From Thermoplasma sp. (GTDB taxonomy: Archaea > Thermoplasmatota > Thermoplasmata > Thermoplasmatales > Thermoplasmataceae): a DNA stretch of 64,000 bases. The stretch lies in the NCBI RefSeq assembly GCF_008709555.1, contig NZ_VYIJ01000003.1, positions 73,567 to 137,566 on the forward strand, in the 5' to 3' direction. Shown here in pieces: positions 44,912-54,233 of this stretch. The notes under the pieces were generated by a model. It was not told the DNA's origin and ran no database searches. It worked only from the letters and a program-made list of their open reading frames with translations. A program made the translations under genes and the position numbers. Within the stretch, counting starts at the first letter, position 1. Every line of letters starts with the position of its first letter.

Positions 44912-45448
44912 TTGGCTATAAAAATAGGAATAACTGGCCCGGTTGGTTCGATCAAATCAGAGGCCCTCCAGAAGATCATCGATATGCTCAGGAATGACAA
45001 TCTTAATGTTCAGGGTGTACTCGTCTCCAAGGTCACAAACAATGGAAAGCTTACTGGCTATACAATAGAGGATATAGAATCGAAGAGGAAGGCGCAGTTC
45101 TGCTTCGATAACTTTGTTTCCAGGGTCAAGATCGATAAACTTGGCGTGGACACAAAGATACTGGAAGAGATACTGATTCCGAGCCTGCAGAAGGCCAGAG
45201 AAACGGCGGATGTGATAGTGATAGATGAAATAGGGAAGCTTGAGAACACCACAAAGAAGGTGCATGCTGAGATAGAGGAAACACTAAAATGCGGTAAACC
45301 GCTCATAGTAACTCTGCATAAGAGATCGAGGAACCCAGTCCTGCAGGAGATAAAGAGCCTCGAGGGGGTCAGGGTATTCGATATAACCCCGATAAACAAA
45401 AATATTCTACCGTTCAAGGTCATGCACGTCCTCAAGGGTGAGGAATGA
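44912..45448 (+). CDS. THEP1-like nucleoside-triphosphatase with altered P-loop
   Basis: About 178 residues from the TTG at 44912, which lies five bases beyond GAGGAGTGA; GTG at 44903 falls inside that ribosome site. The fold matches the archaeal NTPase family THEP1/MTH538: DVIVIDEIGKLENT is Walker B with the family's DEIGK, and KPLIVTLHKRSRNPVL is the usual sensor strand. The P-loop, however, reads GPVGSIKSE instead of GPPGxGKTT, so the glycine before the lysine is replaced. The reaction in vivo is unknown. Overlaps trm1 by four bases. Confidence 0.75.
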   Translation: MAIKIGITGPVGSIKSEALQKIIDMLRNDNLNVQGVLVSKVTNNGKLTGYTIEDIESKRKAQFCFDNFVSRVKIDKLGVDTKILEEILIPSLQKARETADVIVIDEIGKLENTTKKVHAEIEETLKCGKPLIVTLHKRSRNPVLQEIKSLEGVRVFDITPINKNILPFKVMHVLKGEE

Positions 45449-46479
45449 TAGTGAATGAAGGGTCCGCGGAGATCATAGTGCCGGAGGTTTATCATGGCCC
45501 GGGCAAAAGGGGTACAGGGTTCTACAACGCGGATCAGAAGATAAACAGGGATATAACTATAGAATTCATAAAGAGGATGGGCGTTCATACAGTCCTGGAT
45601 GGATTTGGAGGTACCGGTATCCGAGGCATACGCATATCCAAAGAGACAGGATCATCGGTGACCATAGCTGAGGTCTCGCGGGAATCCTATCGCTTGATAA
45701 TGCAGAATGTGGAGAGAAACGGATCTCAGGCCACAGTCGTGAATGATTCCTTCGAATGTGTGCTCCAGCACGGTGTTTTTGAGTACGTTGATATTGATCC
45801 ATACGGTTCCCCGGCACCATACCTTGATGCCGCCCTACTGGGTGTAAAGCGAAATGGTTATCTTGGTATCACAGCAACGGATCAATCGGCCCTTACAGGT
45901 TCGGTTCCGCATAAGACACGGGTAAGGTATGAGGCCGTGATCAATAACGATACTTTCAGGCACGAGATGGGAGTTCGTCTTCTAATAGGGTATGTGGCGA
46001 GGAGGGCCGCATCCCTGGGGCGTTGGATAGAGCCAATGATGTCGATCTGGCATGGGCACTATTACCGGGTTTTTGTCAGAGTCATGAAGGGATTTGAGGG
46101 TGCAGGCCGGATGATGCGGAACATGGGCTACGTTAACAAGCATACGCTGCTATGGGATATGTATCCAGATATGGATGAAGGCCCAGTATGGAAGGGCAAT
46201 ATACAGGATGATGCCGTTGCCAAGGATGTTCTCGGATCTGCCGGACATATGAATTTCAACTCCGAGGAGAACAGGCTCCTGTTTTGCGATATGACCGATA
46301 TCGCAAGAATCAGGCATACGAGCCTGCCACCAGTTGAAACGGTACTTCAGAGTCTGGTATCCTATGGCCATGCAGCATCCAGAACCATGTTCTCGCCCAC
46401 AGGTATAAAGACAGATGCAAGCTGCACTACACTGGAAGGCATAATGATGGATGCACTGCGCAGGAGATCACCGGCATAG
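45445..46479 (+). CDS. trm1: tRNA (guanine26-N2)-dimethyltransferase Trm1
   Basis: The 344-residue protein has Trm1 landmarks: EVYHGPGKRGTGFYNADQKINRD near the N-terminus, the SAM site VLDGFGGTGIRGIR, VDIDPYGSPAPYLDAAL, and TATDQSALTGS. It lacks the C-terminal zinc finger of eukaryotic forms and is slightly shorter than typical archaeal Trm1. The enzyme dimethylates G26 of tRNAs. Its ATG overlaps the NTPase stop by four bases; the UbiA gene follows after 38 bases. Confidence 0.9.
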   Translation: MIVNEGSAEIIVPEVYHGPGKRGTGFYNADQKINRDITIEFIKRMGVHTVLDGFGGTGIRGIRISKETGSSVTIAEVSRESYRLIMQNVERNGSQATVVNDSFECVLQHGVFEYVDIDPYGSPAPYLDAALLGVKRNGYLGITATDQSALTGSVPHKTRVRYEAVINNDTFRHEMGVRLLIGYVARRAASLGRWIEPMMSIWHGHYYRVFVRVMKGFEGAGRMMRNMGYVNKHTLLWDMYPDMDEGPVWKGNIQDDAVAKDVLGSAGHMNFNSEENRLLFCDMTDIARIRHTSLPPVETVLQSLVSYGHAASRTMFSPTGIKTDASCTTLEGIMMDALRRRSPA

Positions 46480-46517
46480 GCAAAAATAATATATTGCGTA
46501 ATGTTCAGTTCCCGTAG

Positions 46518-47327
46518 ATGAGCAAGTTCTCCATTATAAGGCCGGTAAATGGGATAATGGGTTTCATATCAACCTACATCTCCGCATTCATAGCAGTGGG
46601 AAGCAGGATAACTGCCCATCTGGTACCTGTGACCCTCGCCGCAATAGCAGTTTTTCTTGTGACTTCAGGGGGGAACATAATAAATGATATGGTCGATGTT
46701 GAGGTGGACAGGATCAACCATCCGAAGCGTCCCCTTGTGACCGGCGAAATGTCCAGTAGAACTGCTCAGGCTCTCTTCATCACGTTCTTCGCCGTGTCCG
46801 TGGTGATCTCCGTTTTCATCTCCATCGTTGCGACGCTGATCGTGATTCTGGCGGAGATCCTCCTCGTATCCTATGAGTATGCATTGAAGAAGACAGGCCT
46901 TCCAGGCAATGCAGTGATAAGCCTGCTCATCGGCCTCATATTCATATTCGGGGGCGTATCTGTATTCTCCTATGGGAAGATGATATTCCTCTTCCTTCTT
47001 GCATTCACGTCGAACATGTCACGCGAGATCATAAAGGATGTTGAGGATGTGAACGGAGATTCAGACAGAATAACGTTCCCAAAGAAGCATGGGGTCAGAA
47101 ACGCAATAGTGCTATCAGATGCGATCATAGGCCTTCTTGTCATAATATCATACATACCGTTTGCAATGCACATCCTTTCAAGGTTTTACCTGTATGTCGT
47201 TATCGTTGCTGACGCACTGTTCATAGCATCTGGGGCAATATCATCACGCAACCCCTCATCCGGGCAGAAAGTTTCAAAGTACGCCATGATAGTTGGCATG
47301 GCATCTTTTCTGGCGGGTGCTTTCTGA
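46518..47327 (+). CDS. Digeranylgeranylglyceryl phosphate synthase (UbiA family)
   Basis: The 269-residue protein is a membrane prenyltransferase with about eight to nine helices. The first Asp-rich motif NIINDMVDVEVDRINHPKRP and the second region SREIIKDVEDVNGDSDRITFPKKHG are both present. In archaea this branch attaches the second geranylgeranyl chain to GGGP, making DGGGP, the core of the ether-lipid membrane. The next gene makes its substrate and starts inside its stop codon (TGATG), so the two are a functional pair. Confidence 0.9.
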   Translation: MSKFSIIRPVNGIMGFISTYISAFIAVGSRITAHLVPVTLAAIAVFLVTSGGNIINDMVDVEVDRINHPKRPLVTGEMSSRTAQALFITFFAVSVVISVFISIVATLIVILAEILLVSYEYALKKTGLPGNAVISLLIGLIFIFGGVSVFSYGKMIFLFLLAFTSNMSREIIKDVEDVNGDSDRITFPKKHGVRNAIVLSDAIIGLLVIISYIPFAMHILSRFYLYVVIVADALFIASGAISSRNPSSGQKVSKYAMIVGMASFLAGAF

Positions 47328-48085
47328 TGACTGTGTTTGAAGAGATGATCAGTAAAGCCAGGTGTGGCAAGGTCCACATGACGCTAATCGATCCTGGATC
47401 GAAATCACCGCAGGAATGCGCTCGCATTGCTGAAGAAGCAGAATTGGCGGGCACTGACTTCATAATGGTTGGCGGCTCAACAGATATAGACAGCAAAACG
47501 ATGGATGAGGCCATATCGGCCATAAAGGAGAGGACAGGGCTAAAGGTGATAATATTCCCAGGATCATCATTGATGATATCGTCGAGGGCAGATGCAATAT
47601 TCTTCATGAGCCTTTTGAATTCCGGGAGCCTGGAATACGTCGTTGGACACCAGGTTAAGGCCGCGATTCCATTGTCAGCGATGCGAATAGAGAAGATACC
47701 GATGGCCTATCTGGTCTTTGATCCAGGCATGACGGTTGGTCGTGTGGGCAAGGCTCACCTCATCCCAAGGGACGATGAAATAACCGCCCTTTCCTATGCG
47801 CTTGCTGCTCAGTATTTCGGATTCAGGCTCGTATATTTTGAGGCTGGAAGTGGTTCGCCTTACCATGTGGGCGAGAACGTTGTCAGGAAAGTGAAGCAGA
47901 ATCTGGAAATCCCGGTTATAGTCGGTGGCGGAATAAGGACCCCTGAGGCGGCAAAGGCGCTAGCCGAGGCTGGTGCCGACATGATCGTCACGGGAACGAT
48001 AGCCGAGAGATCTGCAAATGTCTATGAGGCGCTTCATCCAATAGTTGAAAGCATAAAGGAAGTTGGGATATCGAGAGCCCGCTGA
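47327..48085 (+). CDS. Geranylgeranylglyceryl phosphate synthase
   Basis: The 252-residue TIM-barrel protein (PcrB-like) has LIDPGSKSPQECARIAEEA, GTDFIMVGGSTDID, IIFPGSSLMISSRADAIFFMSLLNS, YFEAGSGSPYHVGENV and PVIVGGGIRTPEAAKALAEAGADMIVTG. It joins sn-glycerol-1-phosphate with geranylgeranyl diphosphate, the first step fixing archaeal lipid stereochemistry. The start codon overlaps the UbiA stop by one base, making translational coupling of two consecutive pathway steps. Confidence 0.95.
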   Translation: MTVFEEMISKARCGKVHMTLIDPGSKSPQECARIAEEAELAGTDFIMVGGSTDIDSKTMDEAISAIKERTGLKVIIFPGSSLMISSRADAIFFMSLLNSGSLEYVVGHQVKAAIPLSAMRIEKIPMAYLVFDPGMTVGRVGKAHLIPRDDEITALSYALAAQYFGFRLVYFEAGSGSPYHVGENVVRKVKQNLEIPVIVGGGIRTPEAAKALAEAGADMIVTGTIAERSANVYEALHPIVESIKEVGISRAR

Positions 48086-48120
48086 AGCCATATTCTGTTT
48101 GTTCATCAATGGCGATTGCG

Positions 48121-49671
48121 TCATGAAACCGGTATGGCTACGCCATCACCCCTCGGATCCGCAGATCCTACTATTATTCCCTTATCGGTCATAGCCGTGA
48201 TCTGCGCCGTGCCAAATTCCTGCGAGATCTCTCTAAGGATCACCTTCCTGCTTCCAACGTGTCCGGAGATCCTTCCTGCAAGATCTTCAGACTCCACATA
48301 GATGGCACCAGGATCCTCATATATAGTATACGGCTCAGCCCATCTTGGTCTATCTATAATCATCTGCGGGTCTGTGTTATCTTTCAGAATTCCGGAGATG
48401 ATCTGCATCTGTACCTGCGGTTGTATATCGCCTCCCATCGATCCCAGCGAGGCATAAAATTCGCCGTCTTTCTCGATCATGCAGGCAGCCAACGTGTGAA
48501 ACGTGCGTTTTCCGGGCATCAGTGCGTTTGGATGTTTTCTTTCCAGAGTGAAATACGAACCTCGGTTCTGAATGACGAAGCCAGTACCCCTGGGCACTAT
48601 ACCGGATCCGAAGCCCATATAGTTGCTCTGTATTATGCTGACCGATCGGCCTTCAGAATCACTTATGGAAAAATAAGTTGTATCTCCAGAATCGCCGCGC
48701 GTGTGCTTCGGTAAATTTCCGGTTTTCTGGATACCGGTTGATCCATCATGTCCCAGCATATACGCGGGATCCGTTATGTTCCGCCTCATCCTGTAGGCCT
48801 CTTCCATGGCCTCAAACAGATCCTCTGGCTTGGCTCTTTCCAGGCTCTGAGAATCGTAGCCATGGCTCACCAAACCATCTGTCCATTCTATCACGGTGAT
48901 GCCCTGGCTATTGGGTGATGTTTCATAGATCCTGAATCTATCGATGTCCGTGTATACAGGGTCCCCTATCAGGGGCCTGTATCTGTGGAGGTCGTCCCTT
49001 CCAATCGGAGACCCGGAACCATCAAGGCCTGAGATGATAAGATCGGATAAGCTGCCTTCATAGAAGGATCTGTAGCCCTCCTCTGACAGCAGTTGAAGTG
49101 ATCTGGCCAGATCTGGCTGCCTCAGTACTTCGCCAGCTGCAGGCACCCTACCTCCTGGCATGAATATCGAGGACCAGCCAGCATAGCTCCCAATTGCAGG
49201 AACGCTCCTGCCTATCGATTCTGAATAGTTCTGTGTCAAAGGAAACCCATGCTTTGCAGCCTTGATTGCGGGATCAAGTATGTCTGAGATATCAAGAGTC
49301 GCGAACCTCCTGAAGATCTCTTCCCATGCTCCGGCAATGCCGGGAACGGTTATGGCTGCATACGGTCCCCTTTCAGGTATCTTCGTAAGGCCCATGGATT
49401 CGTAGAGATCTATACTTACGGACATGGATGACTGTCCGCTGCCGTTTAGATCCACTATGTGTCCGTCTTCGTCCCTGATGAGGGCGAAGAGATCCCCACC
49501 AAGGCCGCACAGATTATTCTGCGTTACGCACAGCATTGCACTGACAGCAAGCGCGGCGTCGAATAAATTGCCGCCCATCTTCATTATGTCGCGTCCGGCA
49601 AGAGACGCCAGCTCATTGGAAGAGGCTATAACCGATCTCTCTGAAAACGCATTCGGTCTGCTCCTGACCAT
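48121..49671 (-). CDS. ggt: Gamma-glutamyltransferase
   Basis: The 516-residue protein is a cytoplasmic-looking Ntn hydrolase with no signal peptide. It begins SNELASLAGRDIMKMGGN and NLCGLGGDLFALI (large subunit), and the auto-cleavage Thr lies in GDTTYFSISDSEG, after which the small subunit continues: SIIQSNYMGFGSGIV and SLGSMGGDIQPQVQMQII. It hydrolyses or transfers gamma-glutamyl groups. The lid loop typical of many GGTs seems reduced. Glutathione is absent from most archaea, so the natural substrate is uncertain. Confidence 0.9.
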   Translation of the reverse strand: MVRSRPNAFSERSVIASSNELASLAGRDIMKMGGNLFDAALAVSAMLCVTQNNLCGLGGDLFALIRDEDGHIVDLNGSGQSSMSVSIDLYESMGLTKIPERGPYAAITVPGIAGAWEEIFRRFATLDISDILDPAIKAAKHGFPLTQNYSESIGRSVPAIGSYAGWSSIFMPGGRVPAAGEVLRQPDLARSLQLLSEEGYRSFYEGSLSDLIISGLDGSGSPIGRDDLHRYRPLIGDPVYTDIDRFRIYETSPNSQGITVIEWTDGLVSHGYDSQSLERAKPEDLFEAMEEAYRMRRNITDPAYMLGHDGSTGIQKTGNLPKHTRGDSGDTTYFSISDSEGRSVSIIQSNYMGFGSGIVPRGTGFVIQNRGSYFTLERKHPNALMPGKRTFHTLAACMIEKDGEFYASLGSMGGDIQPQVQMQIISGILKDNTDPQMIIDRPRWAEPYTIYEDPGAIYVESEDLAGRISGHVGSRKVILREISQEFGTAQITAMTDKGIIVGSADPRGDGVAIPVS

Positions 49672-49692
49672 ACATGTCCATACAACTTGGAT

Positions 49693-49741
49693 TATTTACA
49701 TTTTTTCAAAAATTGAAAGATAAAAAGTCAATTTTTGTCGA
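49693..49741 (-). terminator. T-rich terminator after cydB
   Basis: On the minus strand, behind the cydB stop, two T runs appear (GACTTTTTATC and CAATTTTTGAAAAAA), the second inside a short complementary CAATTTTTG/CAAAAATTG-like context. It separates cytochrome bd from ggt. Confidence 0.4.
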
Positions 49742-50728
49742 TCATTTGGCGGTCGAGACAGATCTTGCGCTCCTGTAATTTACGTAGACGTACAGAGAGA
49801 GCATGAATGCAAGCAGGGTGAAGCCAACCGCGGTTGTGAGTATGGTTCCAAGAACCATCGGGCCGGTGGTAACCACCTGTGAGAGCACGAGTTTTCCATG
49901 CATGGCTGTTGGGTATACTGTGAAGTAAAGAGAGTAAATCGAAATTATTAAAAGCACAATGAATGCTGCTTTGTTTGTAAGTATACCTTTTGCAATATTG
50001 AACCTGTAGAGTATCGGAGCACCGATGATTATGATGGCCGGGATTACTATCAGCGGGCTCATATGGACACCCATCTGAATGAATGATACCAAACCTAGCA
50101 CGAATCCCACAACCGAAGAGACTATACCTGCCGCTGAGAAGCGTTCGATGTCGTATAGCACAGGCGATAGGCCGAATGTTATGAGCACGGCCGATATTAT
50201 GAACAGTATGTCGCCTGGACCTGCCAGCCATTTCGCCACGCTGAAACTGACCTGCGCGTTGCTGATTGATAGAAGCGAATCGACGGGATTTCCGGATATG
50301 GATATGCTTATTCCATGCCCGCTGATGATGGCGGATACGAACGCAAGGAAAACAACAGAGAGGAGAAGAGTTGAAGTCACGTATACATAGTAAAGCTGCC
50401 TGTCAGTGAAGACCTGTCTTTTTTCCGCGAACTCTCCGAGGATTATGGCAACGTTTCTAATTATGAACAGTATGAGAAAGACAAGCAGCAGTGCAGCGAA
50501 GGCGAACGCGACTGGAAGAAGTATTCCAGCGAATGTTGCATCAGTCTCAACGACAAACATTGCAAGGAAGGTACCTGTAACCTCCCACACAGGTGCCACA
50601 TAGGACATAACACGCTGTCCGCTGTTCTTCCAGTCGAACAGCAGCATCATGCCGCCCATCAGTTCTGTCAACAGAAAAGCTATCGCTGCAGCTGCTGTAA
50701 AGAATTCAATTGCAAATAGTGTCAGCAT
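49742..50728 (-). CDS. cydB: Cytochrome bd-type quinol oxidase subunit II
   Basis: The 328-residue protein has eight to nine hydrophobic helices. WKNSGQRVMSYVAPVWEVTGTFLAMFV near the N-terminus resembles the RWxxNhxEVTGTWxVxF-type CydB region. It starts four bases after cydA with AAGGTGA as ribosome site, so the pair is one operon. CydB lacks haem and stabilises CydA. The protein is shorter than E. coli CydB, as is common in archaea. Confidence 0.85.
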   Translation of the reverse strand: MLTLFAIEFFTAAAAIAFLLTELMGGMMLLFDWKNSGQRVMSYVAPVWEVTGTFLAMFVVETDATFAGILLPVAFAFAALLLVFLILFIIRNVAIILGEFAEKRQVFTDRQLYYVYVTSTLLLSVVFLAFVSAIISGHGISISISGNPVDSLLSISNAQVSFSVAKWLAGPGDILFIISAVLITFGLSPVLYDIERFSAAGIVSSVVGFVLGLVSFIQMGVHMSPLIVIPAIIIIGAPILYRFNIAKGILTNKAAFIVLLIISIYSLYFTVYPTAMHGKLVLSQVVTTGPMVLGTILTTAVGFTLLAFMLSLYVYVNYRSARSVSTAK

Positions 50729-50732
50729 TTTT

Positions 50733-52106
50733 TCACCTTCCCGCCACGGCAGAGGATCTGGAAGAGGCCACCTCTGATCTCACGTCCCCCCTCTTCATGA
50801 GCCTGAAAGCGTACCAGTATGAGAACGGCATTATAACGGTATAGAAGGCCATTATGAGGTATCCAGGCACGACTATTGACGGTGAGTAGTTGGCCGCCTG
50901 ATAAACTGTCATAACGTTGTAGATTATCCATGGTTGCCTTCCAACCTCGTCAGTCACCCAGCCAGCTATGTATATGGGTATTGTCAGTATGGCAAAGAAT
51001 ATCTGCGCAACCAGGAACCCAGCATTCTCATATGGCTTCTTCTTCAGTATCCAAGCGACGAGGATGGCAAAGAGGTACAGCCCAAGAAGAGATCCACCAA
51101 GCACCATGAGATCGAAGGTATCGTGGACTGCCAGTGGAGGCCATGTGCTAGGGCTGAACTGAGAAAGCCCAGGTACAGGCGTATTGAGGTTGCCATTCCC
51201 AGCCAGCAGGCTCTGAAGAAGCGGTATTTTGAAACCCCCGACAACCACGTAATGCCCGTTCTGTTCAACTATCGTTCCAAATATGTGTTCGGGCGCATCG
51301 TTTGCTATCGGGTATGGATCGAGATCCAGTGCCGCATATTTCTCCGGCTGGTATGTGAGCAGGCCGCTCATCTCAAGTGTTCCGGAGATGCCTGCCATTA
51401 TTATGAGAAACATGTTCATGGGAAAAGTCACCTTGAGACCCTTGCGCCAGAGGTTCCTCTCCTCAAAGGTCTTCGACCTGAGATACTGGTAGGCGAAGAA
51501 GGCCCCAAGCACCATCAGGCCTGAGAACGCCGTAACTATGGCTACATGGAAGATCTCCCTCCCAGTCGATGGAGTCATGGCTGTTATGAAAGGATTTACA
51601 TCTATCAGCTTACCTGTCTCCTCGTAATAGCTGATATTGAACCCATTCGGTGTATTCATCCAGGCGTTGATCATGGTTATGAACACGGCAGAACCGAGGG
51701 TTCCACCAGCCACTCCGAACGTCAGCAACCAGTGATGCATTCTGTTCTTGAAGACGTCCCAGTAATAGTAGTAGGAGACCAGCATTATCGTTTCCAGGAA
51801 GAAGGCAAATATCTCGTAGTAGAATGGCAGCACTCCCACAACAGCTATCACAGTCATGAACTTCGGGAAAAGATCTATCAGCTCCACGGCCATCACAGCA
51901 CCGGAAGCCGTGCCCACAGCAAAGAACAGCACTAGAGCCTTGGCAACCCTACGTGTCAGTATGTCATAGTAGGCGTCTTTGTACCTTATGGCTATGTATT
52001 CGAGCACTGGAAGTATCACCGATAGCCCAATGCTCATCAGAACTATCAGTATGTGGGAACCAATAGAATACGCGAAGAGTAATCTGTCAAACGTACCTAT
52101 GTTCAT
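50733..52106 (-). CDS. cydA: Cytochrome bd-type quinol oxidase subunit I
   Basis: The 457-residue protein starts DRLLFAYSIGSHILIVLMSIGLSVILPV, with the His of the high-spin haem region, and has nine to ten helices. The conserved CydA phrase GRQPWIIYNVMT is present near residue 390, and NPFITAMTPSTGREIFHVAIVTAFSGL includes another haem-linked His. The Q-loop is short. The enzyme oxidises quinol and reduces oxygen to water at low oxygen pressure, matching a microaerophilic lifestyle. A 10-bp palindrome ATGTATACAT lies at 52113-52122, seven bases before its start. Confidence 0.85.
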   Translation of the reverse strand: MNIGTFDRLLFAYSIGSHILIVLMSIGLSVILPVLEYIAIRYKDAYYDILTRRVAKALVLFFAVGTASGAVMAVELIDLFPKFMTVIAVVGVLPFYYEIFAFFLETIMLVSYYYYWDVFKNRMHHWLLTFGVAGGTLGSAVFITMINAWMNTPNGFNISYYEETGKLIDVNPFITAMTPSTGREIFHVAIVTAFSGLMVLGAFFAYQYLRSKTFEERNLWRKGLKVTFPMNMFLIIMAGISGTLEMSGLLTYQPEKYAALDLDPYPIANDAPEHIFGTIVEQNGHYVVVGGFKIPLLQSLLAGNGNLNTPVPGLSQFSPSTWPPLAVHDTFDLMVLGGSLLGLYLFAILVAWILKKKPYENAGFLVAQIFFAILTIPIYIAGWVTDEVGRQPWIIYNVMTVYQAANYSPSIVVPGYLIMAFYTVIMPFSYWYAFRLMKRGDVRSEVASSRSSAVAGR

Positions 52107-52208
52107 ATCGATATGTATACATAAGAAGTATTTAAGATTAAAATCAAATTATTCTAAAATAGAAATGAGATAAAATAAATGTTCACAGGAAAAAATAATA
52201 TTTCCCAA

Positions 52209-54134
52209 TCATGAATTGATTTGCGATGCCACATCCTCCACACTGCCTGATGGAGGAAAACACATGCCATAGCCGCAGACAATATAGGCCCCGGTATCCT
52301 GCAGACTGAATACGGTGTTATGGTATACGGAAGATCTCATGAGATCCTCTATCTTGGCCCTGTTTGAAGATACGTGCTTTCCCTTGAGATGAAATTCAGC
52401 AGATCTGACCATGGAAGGATAGGCTGCCGGAAAGGCCTGCACATTGCCGAATACCGACGCCAGGAGGTCACCGGATCTCTCATGCAGGTCCATATCATCA
52501 GCGAGAAGTGATATCTGGTCCAGGACTTTGGTCAATACGGCATAGGGCGATTCCACCTCTCCATCCATTGGATCCGATTCGGAGATCTCGGAGGAATAAG
52601 AAAGCCTCCCATCCTTAAGGAGGGACATTGCCTGATCAGCAAATCTGCGTGCATCCTCAAGGTATCCATAATCAAAGGTGATCTGGAACATATCGATCAT
52701 GGCCTGAGAGAGAAAAGCATAGTCCTGAAGCGTGGTCGTTTCGATTTTTCTTCCGTTGAACATTCCATGCGAGACCCGTTCCCTATTCAGATCTCTGAGC
52801 CAGCCTGAAACAACCCTGGCGCGTTCAAGATAGATACCGTTGAGCGTTGACCTGTAAGCCCAGGCTAATGCTGACACAATCATTGAATTGATATCGACAA
52901 GTTCTTTTCTGTCTATGAAAACGTCGTCCTTCTCCCTTATCTTCCTCAGTTTCTGCAGGCCAGCCACAATGGATCTCCGGACACCGGAGTCGCTCATCAA
53001 TTCTGAGAATTCCTTATATGTACCAGAGAAATAGAGGAAATTTCTACCCTTGTTTTCCCCATGGGTATCCGAGAAGTTTCCATTCTCCTTGACCTCATAT
53101 ACTCTCACGAACTTTGTGAAATCATCTCCAAGCGAGTCCCTGATCTCATTGAAGTCGAAGAGGTAGTGTCCACCCTCCTCTCCTTTATAATCAGCATCAA
53201 CCGACGTATAATAGGACCGACCACTGTACATGCAGCCGTCCATGAATCTGTAAATGTCCTCCACGATCTTGGCATAAAAATCATCATGGAATAGAAGATG
53301 CATCTTTGCATACGCGCGCATGAGCTGGGCCTGAGTATAGCTCATCTTCTCGAAATGCGGTATTATCCACATCGAATCTGTGGAATATCTGAAGAAACCA
53401 CCGAAGAGAGGATCATGGACTCCCCTTATGGCTATGGTCTTCATGGTAGTTTCCAGAAACTCTGCCACATCCCTGTCATGTGTGGTCTCATAACGATCCA
53501 TCAAAAATTCAAGGACGGGAACATTGTAGAATTTTGTCTGCCCGGAGAACCCACCGTCGATCCTGTCCAGGTACCTTGATATGGATTCGTAAAGACGATC
53601 TGATATCCCTCCGGTCAACTTTGAGGGGATGCTGGCCCTCTCCTCCATGGCATCCGATACAGCCTTGGCCTGATCCTTGAACTGGTCAGGGTCTTTTGCG
53701 TACATGGCAGATAGCTGTAGAAGTATGTTCTTCAGCCCAGTCATTCCGTTTCGATCCTCCTTTGGAACATAGGTCATGGCAAAAATTGGTCTCCCGTCTG
53801 GCAGCAGGATAATGTTCAGTGGCCAGCCTCCATTACCGTTTATTACCTGTGAAACCTTCATGAAGTAGGAATCCAGATCGGGCCTCTCTTCCCGGTCGAC
53901 CTTGATCGGAATATAATCATTGTTCAGTATACTGGCGATCTCATTGTCCATGAAGCTCTCGTCGTGCATGACATGACACCAGTGGCAGGACGAGTAACCT
54001 ATGCTGAGGAATATGAGTCTGTTCTTCTCCCTGGCCAATCTTAGGGTGTCATCAGACCACATTCTCCAGTCCACAGGATCGTCTGCATGCATCAAGAGAT
54101 ACGGGCTAAGGCTTTTGGAAAGCTCGTTTGACAT
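52209..54134 (-). CDS. DUF255 thioredoxin-like/six-hairpin glycosidase-fold protein (YyaL/Spata20 family)
   Basis: The 641-residue protein has the family order: an N-terminal thioredoxin-like domain starting SKSLSPYLLMHADDPVDWRMW and containing GYSSCHWCHVMHDESF, the CxxC, then FIPIKVDREERPD-type region, NGNGGWPLNIILLPDG and PIFAMTYVP; the rest is an alpha/alpha toroid as in N-acylglucosamine epimerases, with IIPHFEKMSYTQAQLMRAYA. The function is unknown in archaea. It is about 15 percent shorter than many bacterial members. It stands alone. Confidence 0.85.
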   Translation of the reverse strand: MSNELSKSLSPYLLMHADDPVDWRMWSDDTLRLAREKNRLIFLSIGYSSCHWCHVMHDESFMDNEIASILNNDYIPIKVDREERPDLDSYFMKVSQVINGNGGWPLNIILLPDGRPIFAMTYVPKEDRNGMTGLKNILLQLSAMYAKDPDQFKDQAKAVSDAMEERASIPSKLTGGISDRLYESISRYLDRIDGGFSGQTKFYNVPVLEFLMDRYETTHDRDVAEFLETTMKTIAIRGVHDPLFGGFFRYSTDSMWIIPHFEKMSYTQAQLMRAYAKMHLLFHDDFYAKIVEDIYRFMDGCMYSGRSYYTSVDADYKGEEGGHYLFDFNEIRDSLGDDFTKFVRVYEVKENGNFSDTHGENKGRNFLYFSGTYKEFSELMSDSGVRRSIVAGLQKLRKIREKDDVFIDRKELVDINSMIVSALAWAYRSTLNGIYLERARVVSGWLRDLNRERVSHGMFNGRKIETTTLQDYAFLSQAMIDMFQITFDYGYLEDARRFADQAMSLLKDGRLSYSSEISESDPMDGEVESPYAVLTKVLDQISLLADDMDLHERSGDLLASVFGNVQAFPAAYPSMVRSAEFHLKGKHVSSNRAKIEDLMRSSVYHNTVFSLQDTGAYIVCGYGMCFPPSGSVEDVASQINS

Positions 54135-54233
54135 GAGGTTTCATTGGTTCTTGAATTAATAATTTTCTCTATCTGACACAGCAACAAATAAAGAACGATC
54201 TGGCAGAAAAAAGCAATAGGTTCAGGCGATGAG

